This document shows positions 22,001-37,000 of a stretch of DNA of 64,000 nucleotides, in pieces (the stretch's first letter is position 1; every line of letters starts with the position of its first letter). The DNA lies in assembly GCA_017979445.1 (NCBI GenBank), contig CM030707.1, forward strand, positions 17,559,086-17,623,085. Direction: 5' to 3'. This DNA comes from Akebia trifoliata. Taxonomy: Eukaryota > Streptophyta > Magnoliopsida > Ranunculales > Lardizabalaceae. The notes beneath the pieces are model-generated. The model had not been told where the DNA came from, made no database searches, and saw only the letters and a list, made by a program, of their open reading frames with translations. Position numbers and translations under genes: made by a program.

Positions 22001-25000
22001 AAAATATACTCTTCAAGATTTGATGTCCCCATCATTCTCCTCGGTTGTGAAGATTTCGCCAATGTAGAAATAAAATTGTGTTAATTTCCTAGCAAATGAA
22101 GTCTTTGTAGTCCTTGTGCAATATGATCTTAGCTTGCTTCTCAATCAATGCACCCTCCACACTCCAATAAATATCATCAAATCAAATAAAAATTCGTTGG
22201 ACTCTTATTTTCTGGCAAAAACTGAAGTTGGCACTCTGAAATATTTCATATATAATTTAACTCATTAGTTTATCCCAAATGTCATCTACCTTTTCTTTTC
22301 TGTGGGACAAAACTTGTGTAAACGGTAAAGGATGTAGTGATTCAACAATTTTCTTTTCCAATTATTCAAAATTTTCAAACATTGATTCTTCTTCAAGTCC
22401 CAATAATGATGTCTCACATTCGTCAATCTCACTATCGCTTAGATCGGGCTCATAGATTTCTTCATTTCTCGCTTTGAGTTTAGGTGCATGGATTTTCATC
22501 ACATTTGCTTCGTTATCTTTGTTCGAGCACTCCGATTTGAAGTGTCGAAAATGATTCCACTTGGAGCGCAAGTTTTGTTACCTGAACTCATACTATGGAT
22601 CACATAATTGCTTATGCTCTTTGCTTTGCTTTCCTTTATGATATGGTCACAAACAATGCAAAAATATGCCCAAGAGTGGTGTATTTGACGTTGTTCTAAC
22701 AACATATTTTTCAGCTCCTCTGAGAACATCTCTGTTGTATCCATTTCTCATCAACGTGATCTGTTATTTTGTATTGCATGAACTTAGGCTATGATGCCAA
22801 ATTTGATGTAGGACGATGAGGGGAGATAAGAAAATATGGGGGGTTTAGGGAATTTGATTTAGGATTGGGTTAAAGATTTGGGCGAGGATAGGGTAAACCC
22901 AAAAGTAATTTTTTTTTTTTTTTTTTGCAATTATGATGGGATAGGTGAAAAGGGTTAAAGGTTAACGTTTATAGGTTAATGATTAAGGGTTGATGTTTGT
23001 AGGTTTCAAGAATCAAGAAAAAAGAACTAAAAAAAAAAAAGAAAAACAAGAAAAATAGAAGAATAGAAAAAAAAAAAAAATAAAGATTAGAAGAAAAAAA
23101 TGTTATATTGGACTCACTCCAAAATGACCTCATACCACACCCATTGTTGGGAAGATCAAGCTCAAGCTTTCCTTTTTATTCATCATATTCATCATTTTCA
23201 TTTTTAAAAAATAACCCTAATACAATTTATATAAAGAAAATAAATTAAGAATCCTAGTTAAACTAAAATACAAAATAAATCTTATTTTCGTAACTTTCTC
23301 TCTCCTAATTTTCAAACCCTAATAAACTTAAATATAAGACAAATTAAAGTTACTAAATTGCTCCTAAATATTATACTAAGACTATAGGCCAATAAAACAT
23401 AAAAAATAAACCTAAAAAACATAAAATTAAAGCCCTAAAACATAAATCTAAATAAAAATTAAAATCTACTCTTCAAGATTTGATGTCCCCGTCACAATAC
23501 TTTCAAAAAATTTCAACAAATAATTGGTTTGTGATATTGAGAAAAAAAAAGGCTAGGTTTGTGATTCGATGCTGGTTTTGAAAGAGTTCCGAGAATAGTA
23601 TTTAGAAAATGTTTGTCCAGTCTTAAGGTGAATATGGCCAATCTACATAAATGATGTTATTTCGATGACTAGCCATGTAATAGATCACCATTCATTGTGT
23701 AGTCCAAAAGGCCCTAAGTACAAACACAAGTTTAGAACTTTTTCATGCAAGATGCAAATCTTAAGAAAATTGAATGTTAATGAAATCCCCTCGCGAACAC
23801 CAATGAAGATCACAATGGTTTCTCACCTCATCCATTTACTGTTCCCTTCAAGTACTTGTACATTGTTGTCAAAACACATGAGAAATGGTCATCAAGATTT
23901 TTAAATCTATTTACTAAAACACAACAATGGACCACACTCCCTTTATCCTCTCATATAGAGGCGTTGGCTTTACTCTTTCTACGGATCTCAAGGATAACTT
24001 TTAACTTTTTTTTATCTTTCCTCTTCTATTCCTTTCCAAGAATTCCCTTCTAACTTTATTGTCTTTCCTCTTCTATCCATTTTTTCAAAATACCCCTCTA
24101 ACTATATTGTTTTTCCTCTTCTCCTCTCATATTCAATAATATCCCTCTAGCTTTATTGCCTTTCCTTTTCTACCCCTTTAGTCCCAAAGAAGATGCCCAT
24201 GTTGTAGGCTCAGACAAACTTTAGTATAACATAAATGGAGAAGTCAACAATCTCCACCTCTGTTTTATAATTGGGTGTGCTACCCAGGGTCGTGAGATCG
24301 AGTCTTCCCATCTGCGACTTTACCCGATACACTTGCTTGTGGTGGTAGGACGTATTCTTAAGGATTGGTCCTACTTTTAAAGGGTGGGACACCTTGTTAT
24401 ATAAAAAATATGTTTTTTCGTATATTTTTCTAGCTGTTTCTCCGCACCTCCTGTCCCAACAAAATAATATTGTTATTTATCATACCCAATGTGTAATAAG
24501 TATGTTTCCCTTTATCATTCCCTAGATTGAAACCCAATCTCTATTTGAGCAGACCTAGTTTTGTATCCCATATATTCAAATTATCTAGAAGACCTTATTT
24601 ATCAAAAACAAATTATGTAGAAGACCTTGACGAAACTACATCCATGTAGAGGACTCGATGTGGTTGTACTATGATAACAAAACAACAATTAGTATTGTAC
24701 ACAACCCAATTCAACATGAAAGAACTAAGCATATGGTGGTTGACCGTTCTTTCATCAGAGAGAAGATTATGTCTGGTATTATTTGCAGAAATTCTCACTA
24801 AAGGCATTAATAGACCTCAACTTCATGGTATTTTGGGCAAGTTGGGGATGGTGGATATCTACGTACCAACTTGAGAGGAGAGTTATAAGGGTAGATTATC
24901 CTTTTACTCCACCATTATGTAATTATTAGTATTTTCAGTCTATGTATGGGGGTATTTCTGTTACTCTCAATTTATTTTAATATAAATAATAATTTCCTGG

Positions 25001-28000
25001 AGCACGAGAGTTAACTCATGATCTCCTTTTCTCTCCATCTATCTCTTCTCTCTTCTCTTTTTCTATTTTCGTTTTTCTTCTTTGTTTTCTACTTAATTTT
25101 CTACTATCCTGACCTCCTATGTCGACTTACATTATAGCTTTGCATTCCTTCTAAAAAGATATCTAACTTGTCATAAAAAAATTGGGACTTACGCTGTATA
25201 TGAGCCTCTGATTTTCTTTTCACACACATGATCATTTACATTCAATTATATGCTTGTGTTGTTAACCAATCAATTACTCCAAAAGACCGATATGTTTGAG
25301 AGGGTGAGAACTATGAATATTAGAAGGCCACGGGGCTTAACTAGGGTATGACACACCTGAGAGTGGAGGACAATATGCACTCAACATATGTCACTATATT
25401 TTCTTGAGAATTATTATATATTTTGTGACTTTCGGGAGAATATTCTAATTGTATTGGAAGATATTTATTCTGTGTTAGGCACCTATTTATTTGATAAGTT
25501 GAAATTTTATTAAAATGTGTGACAGAGGCGGGGTCGAGATGACCCTTAATACAACTTAACAAAGGAGATAGAAAAAGAAACCCTCTTAGGCCGCCTCTAG
25601 TTACAAATAAACTCCCACCTTAGTTCTTTAAAAACCTTCCCTCAAAAGAACAAAATCTCTAGAACGGATAAGATGAGATCATGTCATATTTTGTTCCTTT
25701 CCCTCGAAGGCTCTTCCATTTCTTTCCTTCCAAATCCCCCAACAAATGGCTAAAGGCAGCAAACTCCACAAAATATGCTTAGAAGCTTTGAAAGAAAACC
25801 CCACGCTAGCCAAATTTGAAAAGCTCCTTGACCGTCTTTGGAAAGCAACCGATCATGTCAAAGAGACCAAAGAAATGAGACCACACCTGCCAAGCAAGAG
25901 CACAATGCAGAAATAAATGATCAGCTGTCTCCTCACTCCTCATGCACAACAGGCAACAAGTTGGAGTATGGAAGAGTTTAAGCTGCTTTAGTTGTTTGTA
26001 TTTGAAGATAAAAATATTTTATGTGCATCATAGCCTGACTCATTGGTGTACCTTACATAAGACTATTTTGACCCTCGGCCAAACACATGATGATAAGACA
26101 TTTTAGAACCTCTTAAATGCAATGAACATATGTTTAATATACTTACCATTTGAGCTATTTGAAACACTTATTTTTCTGACAGATTTGGTTCAAGAGAGAT
26201 TGAATTTGTGGCTGCTAAAGACCCAGAACTTTTTGAATGAAGTGACCGCTCCTCTTGTGAAAACTGGGCAGGATAGAAGGCCAGATGTAAAAAATTCCTT
26301 GAATACTAACGAGATTGAAGAACTATTTATCGCGGAACAGACCATTGATAGTAGAGCAGAAAATGGGAGTCTTTCTTTACCTGCTATTGTTTCTATTGAG
26401 CAATTCAGCAGGTAAAGAAACTTATTGGCAGTGCTTTGATGTTTTGTTTTGCTCAAACCTTTTCCTTTTTTTTTTTTTTTGGGTTTTATTTTGCTGTGTA
26501 TTTGATAATTGATTCTTTTACCATAGTACGTTGTATAGAAAGGATGAAGTACTTTGAAAGGAATCTGGAACCATGCTTTAAAAAAGGGATAAATTAAAAA
26601 AAAAAAAGTGCTGCTATTGGCACCCCAACTTTTACTTATTACACCCGAATTTCTTAAATTATTTATCACACCCCAATTAAAGATTAAAACACACTCTTCA
26701 AACATTACAAAGGTTTGGCTCAAATATAATCTCAACATTAAAGCACTTGTTCAAATAATTTTGTTTACAATTATGATTAGGCTAATATAAAATCCTAAAC
26801 CAAAAAAGTAGACATCTAGCACAAAAAAAAAAAAAAAAAAAAAAAACAAAAAAAAAAACCAAGGGCACCCCAACTTTTACTAATTCTCAACCATTCACTT
26901 ATTTTGTTTATTTTTAATTGGGGCGTAATAAGTAAAATTTGGGGTGCCAATAGCAGCTCTAAGAAAAAAAGGTTATAGGGTCTGTTATTACATTAACAAC
27001 CCTATCCTTTTTCTGTTATTTACCATTAAAACACCAAAATGTCCGTTAAAATAATGGCAACAATTTCCTACCGTAAAGCCATTATAACGATCCCTTTCAA
27101 ACCTTTTTTGGAACTATCAAGCCATATTATTTTCATTTATATTTCAGAATATTTGACTTGACCAAAATTTATTTTTTGAGCTGAGTTTGCTTAAATTTCA
27201 ATGGAATATATTTTCCTAGACCAAAACAGATGTGATACTAAAAGATAAGTTATGTAGGCAACTTTGTGAACCATGTGGAAGAAGTTTGAGAACTTCCATT
27301 CCATTCTGAAGCCCTAATTGCATGCAAGTGCTCTAAGAATACGTACAATTCTACAAAAACAAAGCCAACCAAAGCACAAATTTAACCTTCATTATGAGAA
27401 ATGCCCTCATAGTACATTTAACTGAGGCATGAAGATAAGGGTATGATGTCAGTTTTTAAATTCTTTTCCCTATCTAGCTGTCTCTATTCCTCTGTCATCA
27501 TCATCATTTTTCTTTCTGTTCATATGCACGCACGCATGCATGTAAGGTAATAAAATATTAAAAAAAAGGCAATAACGTTTAGAAGTGACCTTGAGAATTA
27601 TTTTTAGTGAAGTATTATTGAATAAGCCTTTTGTACACATTCGAATTTGTACAAGCATTGACTTCGTTCTCTCTGCCAGTCATTCTTGGTAAATATTTTC
27701 TCTGATTTCAATTTTGTAACATGCAGGATGAATGGATTAACAGGGCATAAAATGCAAAAAATATTTGAAGCACTCGTTTCCGAATCAATACATAATGATG
27801 CCCGCAACTTGGTGGAGTATTGTTGCTTTAGGTTCTTGTCGAGGGATAGTTCTGATGTTCATCCTTGCTTGAAGGTTTGTGGAGCTCATTGAAGTGAACT
27901 TTTATTCATTGTTCTCGTCAGTAACACAATCAATTTAAATGATAAATGGGCAGTCCTTTCTATTGGAACTAATAGTTTTTTCTTGTTTTTATTATATGAA

Positions 28001-31000
28001 AGGGCATTTATGTCCATTCACACTTTAGATAATATATATATATATATATATCTACCAAGCTCTCATTATGAGGCTTGTCTATTACTTTTTTAAATTCTTC
28101 TTGGTATCAAAGCATTCTAGAGGACATCCCACTCTCTCTTTGAGTTATCCTCTTTGATTTCCTTTTGGACCTTGAAGTTTCTTATCATCTCCTCTCCTTT
28201 CTTCTCTTTTCCTCCTTTCTCAAAATCCATGGATCTTGAGACCTACTAACCTAGCCGTAACTTCATTAGAAAGTCTTCCCTTTGGAGGCCTTTTTTTAAT
28301 CTTTGATTCATACCCTCTTTATCGCATATTGCGATAAATTTTTTCTGAGGTTCTTTCACATGTTGCGATTCGGCGCTGTGATTTTTTGTGCCTTTCAATA
28401 GGGTTCTTTCTCTTACCCTCGACTTTCTGTGACCAACAACAACCACAGTGTGCTGTGTAGGTGAGTGCAACAACACCTTAGCAATTTCCCTTTGGCGATC
28501 ATGTCAATAACAATCACCTAGGAGGTGTTATTGACCCACGACAACAACAGCTTGCTGTATTGTGCTGTATTTTTGGACCTACGATAGCAGCAACTTGCTC
28601 TATTAGCATCCATGACGGCAACCAGCCTGGTTTGGGGTCATACGACAACAACTTAGCCTTGTTTGGGGTCATAGAACAGCAGCCAGCCTTATCTGGGAGA
28701 CCTATGACTGCAATTTTTGGGGGCTACGTGAAGCCCTAAGACAACAACAGTCGGATTTGGTGGCTTCTGACAACAGCAGTCGGATTTGATGGCTTCTACA
28801 ATAGCAAATTGCTGTGTGGATATTTGTGACAGTAATACAGGGTTCCCTGAAGCCCTACGACAATAGTTCAGTCTAATTTGAGGGCTTACAACAGCTGCAG
28901 ATTGCTGTGTTGGTGTTTGCGACATCACGAAACTTATGTGAAGCTCTTCAATAACAACCCAATCAATTTTCTGACCTACGAAAACAATTAAGGAGCTATT
29001 TGTAGTGATTTCTACTTGGCCCCTTGGTTACCTTTCAACTGCAACAATTTTGTGTGTTTCTGGAACCACAGTAGTCTCCCTTCAAACCAAAGTTTCTACC
29101 TTTTTGTTTGTAGTAAGTAATGCCATTGCATCAAGAGACCAAGGACTCCAATTCCATTCTTGGAGCACACCTCTCAGCACAATGCAGTACTAATGCCCTT
29201 TTAGATCGAAATTTTCAGTCTTGGTCTCGGTCAATTAGCTTTATTTGGGGAGTAGAGGAAAATCTGAATGCTTATTGGGCACCATTAATAAACCACCCCT
29301 TACTGATCCTAAAATTGAACAATGGGAAATTGACAACTATACTATCCTTGGATGACTCTTTAACTCCATGGAGCAGCACATCTACATCATGTTCATGTAT
29401 TTTGAGACTGTTTCTTTGTTGTGGTTAGTCCTCACTTAGACATATGCGTATGCTCGAAATGACTTGAGGATTTACAAGCTTTATTAAGACATCGCTTAGG
29501 CTACCTAGGGGACTCAAAGTGTAGCTGACTATTTTGGATTCCTACAGTCTCGTTGGGAGGAGCTCTCACACTATGAGTCTATGGTTGAGCTGTTTGCAGA
29601 GGCAGTTAAATTTGTGGTTACGTGAATTGCTAAACACCGGACATACCAGTTTCTTATGGGTTTATGTCCTGAATTCGAGGCGCTTCGGACTTAGATCCTT
29701 AACACTATACCGTTACCCTCTTTATTTGAGACATTTGCAACCATTGATAGTGATGAGCATCGTCACCGTGTAGTTTCTTCTTAGACTCAAGCCCTCTGGT
29801 ATTATCTCTGTTCTAGCTACAGATCAAATGGCTCTAGTAGTCAATTCGGATTTTCTGACTTTCGTACTTAAGGATCTGGGAGTCGAGGTCATGGAGGCCG
29901 TGGTAAAGGCAGTGGTGTTACTTACAGCCATTGTGGGAAGATTGGTCATGAGAAAGCCTGCTACTTTTAACTCTATCCCCATCTGGTGTGATCTTTTTCT
30001 ACCCCTTCTTTGGGACAGTCTGCTCCTAGTGCTGTTACTGTGGAGTCATCATTAGTCCCTCCTACTGATACTCATACTTCTCGTGACACTATTGATTTGC
30101 AACAACTCCAAACTCAGATTGCTGCTATTGTATGAGATCAGATTCATACTCATATTCACTCATTTTCGATTGTGGTCTTAAGGTCTGTCTTCTGCACTTC
30201 ATGCTACTTAGTTTGATTCTATTCCTCTGACTTGGGTAATTGATTCTGATGCTTCTGATCACATGACCTGTGAGTTTAACCATTTTATTTCTTCTATTTT
30301 TCTTGCTACTCATAAGGAGGTTCGCCTTGCTGATGGGTCTTTTACTCTTATCCACAGTAAGGGTACCATCCCCTTATCCTCTGATGTTTCTCTTGACTCT
30401 ACGTTTTATGTTCTTATCTCTTAACATTTTGTTTGTGAGTATTACAAAATCTCTAAATTGCTCCGTAATCTTTTTCCCTACTCACTGTATTTTTCAAGAC
30501 CCGACTTCGAGGAGGATTTTTGGCAAGGGGTATGAGAGAGATGGGCTATACTTGTTTGGATCTCAATTTACTGTGATTCCGGCGTTTGTGCTTCCACTCT
30601 CCGGGAGTCATATTTTTTCTTCTCAGACTTTAGTTTATGGAATGCTTACTTAGGACATGTTAATTTTCAACACTTATCTTCTTTATTTCTTGCTTTAAAA
30701 ATTTCTTGTAGTGGATATGAGTTTTAGTGCTCTGTGTGTGAGCTTTCTAAACACACGTATTTCTTATATTTCTCGCATGCATCGATATAATACAATGTTT
30801 GATTTGATTCATTCTGATGTGTGGGGACCTTCTCCTGTTATTGCTTTTAATGGTTATAGATATTATGTTATATTTATTGATGACCATTCTCGTTGTACTT
30901 GGGTTTAGTTGATGCGTTCTCGTTCTGAGGTGTTCCTTATTTTTATTAATTTTTTTAAATGATTCAAACCCAATACAACAACACTGTTAAATGTCTTTGG

Positions 31001-34000
31001 TTTGGTTATGGAGGGGAATATATTTCTGATGAGATTCAATCTCATCTTCATGATCATGGTATAGTTTACCAGTTGACTTGCCCCTACACTCCTGAACAGA
31101 ACGGGGTGGCGGAACACAAGAATTACCATCTTATGAATATTGTCCGCTATCTTCTTCGAGGGATGCATGTTCTCAAGTTATATTGGAATATGACAGTCCT
31201 CACTGAGGCTTTTCTTCTTAACTATGTTTTGAGTCGCACCTTAAGGGGATAGGTGCCTCTTCATGTTATTCAACTTGATAGCACTCTCTTCCCCATTACA
31301 CCTAGCGTCTTTGGATGTACTTGTTTCATTTAGTATAGGACACCGTATCACACGAAATTAGATGACAAAGCCAGTCGATGTCTTCTTGGGTTACTCGTTT
31401 ATGTCAAAGGGGTATTCTTGTTATGGCCCCCTTTCTCATCGTGTAATTCATTTTTTGGATATCACTTTTTTTGAAAATATTCCCTATTTTCGTGCTACAT
31501 TTTCTTTGCAAGATTCATCTCCTATAGTGCTATCTTCTCCGTTTTTCTCTCAATCTTCATCTCTTTTGCATGACTCTTTTCCTTTACAAGATACACCTTC
31601 ATCTTCCTTGCATGACTTTTTTCCTTTGCAGGATATATCTTCATCGTTGCCGCCTTTTAAGGTCTACTCTCGTCGTCCCTCTCCAACCATGTCAACTTCC
31701 ACTTTGGACTCAGGTATACCCTCTTCTACTCTTACTCCTATTCCTTTTATTTATGACTCTCACTTGCCTATTGCACTTCGTAAAGGTAAACGGGGGTGTG
31801 TTACTGATCATCCTATTGCCCAGTTTATTTTCTATCAGGGACTCTATTCTTCTTATCAAACCTACCTTGCTGTCACTGATTTTATTCAAGTTCCTCGATC
31901 TGTATCAGAGGCTTTGCGAGATTCTAAATGGATTGGAGTTGTGACTGCTGAGATGGATGTTTTGTAGAAGAATCACACTTGGGAGCTTGTTCCCCTTCCC
32001 TCTGGAGAGTGGACTGTTGGTTGTAAATGGGTTTTCACTGGCAAGTATCTTGCGGATGGCACTGTTGATTGATACAAGGTCCGTTTAGCTACTAAAGGAT
32101 TTACACAAACTCCAGGCAAGGATTTTGGTGCTACATTTGCCCCAATAGCTCAATTTTTTACTGGTCACCTCTTTATCTCTTTAACTGCTTGTTATTCCTA
32201 GTCTCTTCACTAGCTTGATGTGAAGAATGCTTTTCTGAATGTTGATCTGATTGAGGTTGTCTATATGGACCCCCCTCTTAGGTTTCATTTTTAGGGGGAG
32301 TATTCTGGAAAAATATGTCGTCTGTTCAAATCTCTGTGTGGCCTGAAGTAATTTCTTTGAGTTTGGTTTTAACATTTTTCTGAGGTCATTTTATCTATGG
32401 AGTTTTCCAGATGCCACTCAGATCATACTTACTTTGTTCGTCGAGAAGTGGATGGCCATTGCACCATTGTTCTGGTTTATGTGAATGATATTACAGTGAC
32501 AGGAGATGATGCATAGTGGATTGATAGGGTTAAGATATTATTGGATTGTGTTTTTGAGATTAAGGACTTGAGTCCTTTCAAATACTTCTTGGGGATAGAA
32601 GTGACCCGCTTTTGCCATGGTATTTCGTTATCTCAGTGTAAATACACATTGGATCTTCTTCAGGACATTGGTAGGCTTGGTTATCGTCTTGTTTCCTCTC
32701 CTATGGATCAAAATCATTACCTCCATGTCGAAGCTGGTGATTTATTATCTGATCCTTCTTATTAGAGATTGGTAGGCTACCTGATATATTTGACTAACCT
32801 GAGACCAAACTTGACCTTCGCGGTTAGTGTGGTCAGTCAGTTCATGCATGCCCCCGCGTACCTCTCATCTTGATGCTGTTTATCGTATTCTTTGGTACTT
32901 GAAGTCTCGTCCTGATCTTGGGCTTTTCTATTCTTACACTGTTCAACCATATTTATCTTGCTTCACTGATACTGATTATGTTGGTTATCTTACAAATAGG
33001 AGATCTACCTCTGGTTTCTGTACATTTCATGGTAGTAACTTAATCTCATGGAAAAGTAAGAAACAGAATGTGGTTTCTCGCTCCTCAGTTGAAGCTGAGT
33101 AACGTGGTATGGCCCTTGGTACTTGTAAGTTATTTAGCTTAGATCTTTGTTGATGGAGCTTGGTTTTCCGGTCTCTTGTTCTTCCATTTTGTTTTGTAAT
33201 AACAAGTCTGCCATCATGCTTACTTTTGACTTAGTTCTTCATGAAAGAACCAAGTATATAGAGGTTGATGTTTACTTTCCCAGGGAGAAAGTTCAATTTG
33301 GTGTTCTTCAGACAGTCTTTGTATCCTCTTCAGAACAACTTGCTGATATGCTTACAAAGTCTGTTGGTCCTTCTGTTACTAATTCTCATCTTGTCAAGCT
33401 GGGCTTAATTGATTTATTTTCCCCAACTTGAGGGGGAGTATTGGAAATAATAATTTTTTCTTGTTTTTATTTTATGTAAGGGCATTTATGTCTATTCACA
33501 CTTTAGATAATATGTATGTATATATATCTGCCAAGCTTTCATTATGAGGTTTATCTATTACTTTTCTAAATTCTTCTCTTTCAAGAACTTTTATTTTGGT
33601 TTTCATTTTCTAGAAACTGATAAAATTTGTCATGTGTATCCGACGATGTGGCTACAATTTTTTTCCTGCATTTATTATACAATATAAGCTAGAGTTCATT
33701 ACTCTTCTGATGCCATGTGATCCCAAAAGATTTTAGAAGGCTTTGTAGATAAAATAGCCGAGGTCGCAAATGACTCTAGAAAATGTTGAAGTTCCAAACA
33801 AGCCCAACTAGGATGACGTGTCAAAGTCAGCTATTAAAATTTTTCTTGAAAACTTGTAACTTCCAAGACAAATATACTCCCATTGATTGGAAAAAAAAGA
33901 CATACTCCCAACATTGTGTTATCAATTTCTTCTTTTGCCTATGGACCTATGTTTATTTGATAAAGTTGGTTTGTTTACAGGAGCCTGCCTTTCAGAGGCT

Positions 34001-37000
34001 GATATTCATTACTATGCTTGCATGGGAGCATCCTTACAAAGAAGTCATTGATTCATCTGCTAATGTTTCAGAGAATTCTTTACAGGTTTGTCTTTCCATA
34101 TACTATATATTTGTATGCCTATCACTGCTTATTGCTAAGTGTTCATTTTTGTTAATCAGCACTAGTACACTTTTGGAGTAATTTATGACTCATCTAAATT
34201 CTGTCAGAATCTGGTAGACAATTTTTTTTTGATAAGTAATTTGGTAGAATTTTTTTGGTCATTGTAATATTGAAAGCCTGATCTGTACACTTTGCTTTGT
34301 TAGTACTAGTTTAGAATCACTTGTGAAAGTAGATTGCTGCTAATACAAATACTAGAATTCTAAAACATCCAAGCAACAAATGATAGCTGTGGTGGTTCAT
34401 GCTTTTAGTATGCTGGAAGTATGATGTATTTGCTTTGTTGTTCATTTACCCAAACCTGGTAATCAGCCAGATAATCCATGGGACCTCTCCATGTACTAGT
34501 AGACTTCATGGTGGTTCCGTGGTGGCTGTTCGTCATCATTCTTCAAGAAGCTGCTTCATGAACCTGATAATTCAGTACGCAAATTTCAGTTCACTATAAG
34601 GTTAGCGGTAAGTTCGTTAATCATTTGCTCCTTCCTTTCAATATGGCTCATGAAATTCAGTCCCATTTCATTTCTGGAATTGATTCTCAAGCGAATAAGC
34701 TGGCAGATCAGATCATCCATTTCTTTCGGCAATACCATTTTGGGCTGGTGGAGATCAACTCTACGACGCTCGACATTCAAAGGTGAAAGGCTATACAAAT
34801 AAATTCGATTTCCTGCGGTCTTAAACCGTCCCCTTCCTGTAATATTGGTTAGAGACTGAGGATCGATGTAATTGAGCTTGATGAACCGCCTGAACTAAAC
34901 CTGCCCGAACGACCCTAGCGTACGGAAAAGAAAGAAGGTTTAGTTTACCACTTCCACTAGACTGGAGCTTCCGGCTTTAATGAAATTCAAGAAGCAGTAA
35001 TGTTTGTTGCCAGAGTTTTGTGTAGCTTTTGGACTAGTAGCAGCTTTCGGTGCAAGATACGGCTTTGAATCTCCCTACCATGAACGTCAACATGGAACTT
35101 CTATACGACGGCGTAAGTCACGGCTTTTGTGTCTGTCGTCTTAGGCATTGGCGCTTTTGGACTTGTTCCATATTTTTGGGTGTCTCCCCAATTTTTTCTT
35201 CTCTTTTGGAGGATTAGTAGGTCTTTAGATTTTCTTTTTCTAATTCTAGAAGGATTCTTTGGAGTTTAATCCCTATTGCCGTATGCTGGAGCACTTGGAA
35301 GGAGAGGACTTTTCGAGTTTTCGAGGGTCAGGAGCATTCACTTCAAGATAGCATTCTTGGTTATATTTTCTTTTGGTGCAAAGTTTATATGGTGTTTAAG
35401 GAGATTTCTTTGAAGATCTCATATTTAGATGGGATTGGATTCTACAACATTTGAGGGTAAAAGGGATTGTTGTATCCTCTTTTTTGTTTGTTTGTTTGTG
35501 TTTTTTGGTTGTTTTTCAATTTCTGTCTTTTCTTTCATTTCCTTTTTCTCCATCTTTAAAAAAAATTTATACCTATAAAAAAAATCAATGATGTGAACAA
35601 TTTGAATGTTCACCTGGATCGTTTCAAAATTACTAATGGCTCTATGGATCTAGGAAATAATCTCTACAATATTGAGTCTTTTTGTTTTCTTGGTATTATT
35701 CCTGTGCATCAATGATTATGATAGTTGTCTCATATATCTATCGAATGAATAGAAATTTTGATCTTAGCTAATTTGTGTACTTAAATGTGTGTTTTAAAGG
35801 CTTTTGCTTTATTTTTCCAAGGGTTAAAAAAATATTTTTGGAGGTTTTTTCTGAAATAGATTCTTCCTCATTGACATTAAAGAGGAAGCTTGTAGGAGAA
35901 GAAGCTTTTGTTCGTATTGCTCCGGCTGTTGCTGGTGTAGCTGATAGGTCAACAGCACATTATCTTTTCAAGGCTCTTGTTGGAGATGAACAAGGGATTT
36001 CTCTAAGCTTGTGGACAACATACATTGAGGAACTTCTCAAGTAAGTTTGCTTATTTTTCCCTTTTTGGCTTTTGTTGTAACACATTGTAATTGGAGGTAT
36101 TTTTTTTTTCCTGATTCCTCTTAATTGTAATAACATCATTCATTTTAGAAGGTATTGAGGTGTTAACAGGGGCGGAGCCACGATTTTCTTGTAGAGGGGG
36201 CAAACTATAGTTAACTTGTAAGATTGAAGAGCTTGAAAAGAATTGTTACTGGGGAGATAATTCAAGGGTTTTTGGTTAGAAGTTGAAGAAAATTGGCATT
36301 TAGGTCATTTCTCAATAGTCTATGAAAGAACACCTAATTCTAGGGGGCAATGTCATTAGTTTGAACACATAAGGTATCTCAAATATTCACTAAAACATCT
36401 ATGTGCCCCCTTTGATCTTGCTCTTCTCTAATAAATTAATGCAAAATAATCTCATTACTCTCGTTTTCGATCAGAAATCAAAATCCCTTTGATTTCTCTT
36501 CCCAAAATCGATCATCTTCAACCTATTGGGTAAATTTTTTACCCTGGTCTTCGACCTTGAGGTTAATATACTTTAATCTTCAAACCAAAAGAAGAAGAAA
36601 ATAAGATTTTTAGAGTAGAAGATGATATCATTTTTTAAGAGAAAATTTATGGTTTTTCAATAAAGGATTAAGGTGACTAGGCGAGGTAGTGGTGCTTGAA
36701 GATGTAGTTTAAAAAATAGTAGCTGGTTTTAGGAATAGTTTGAAGATAACTGGTTTTAGGAAGAAAAAAAAAATGGTTTTAGGTTGCAAATGAGAGGGTA
36801 TTTAGGTTATTTCTGTAAGTCTGGCAAAGAAGAACAAGGTCAAAGGGGGCATGTCATCAGATTTTAAAACATAGGGGTATCTCAAATGTTTGCCAAAATG
36901 TAGAGGGGTGCCTAAATCACCCAAAAATAGGGGCAAGAAGGTCAAAGGGGCATGTCATCAATTTAAAAAAATTGGGGTATCTCAAATATTCGTCAAAATG

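Noticed and set aside
26190..26738. A 182-codon minus-strand frame
   Set aside because: It overlaps DUF639 exon 2 in antisense and runs into a MITE and A-rich tracts. It has no domain and is a chance frame.
35844..35882. Alternative, longer DUF639 exon 5 starting at 35844
   Set aside because: In frame, but the extra residues do not resemble the family, and the stretch looks like the pyrimidine tract before the acceptor at 35882.
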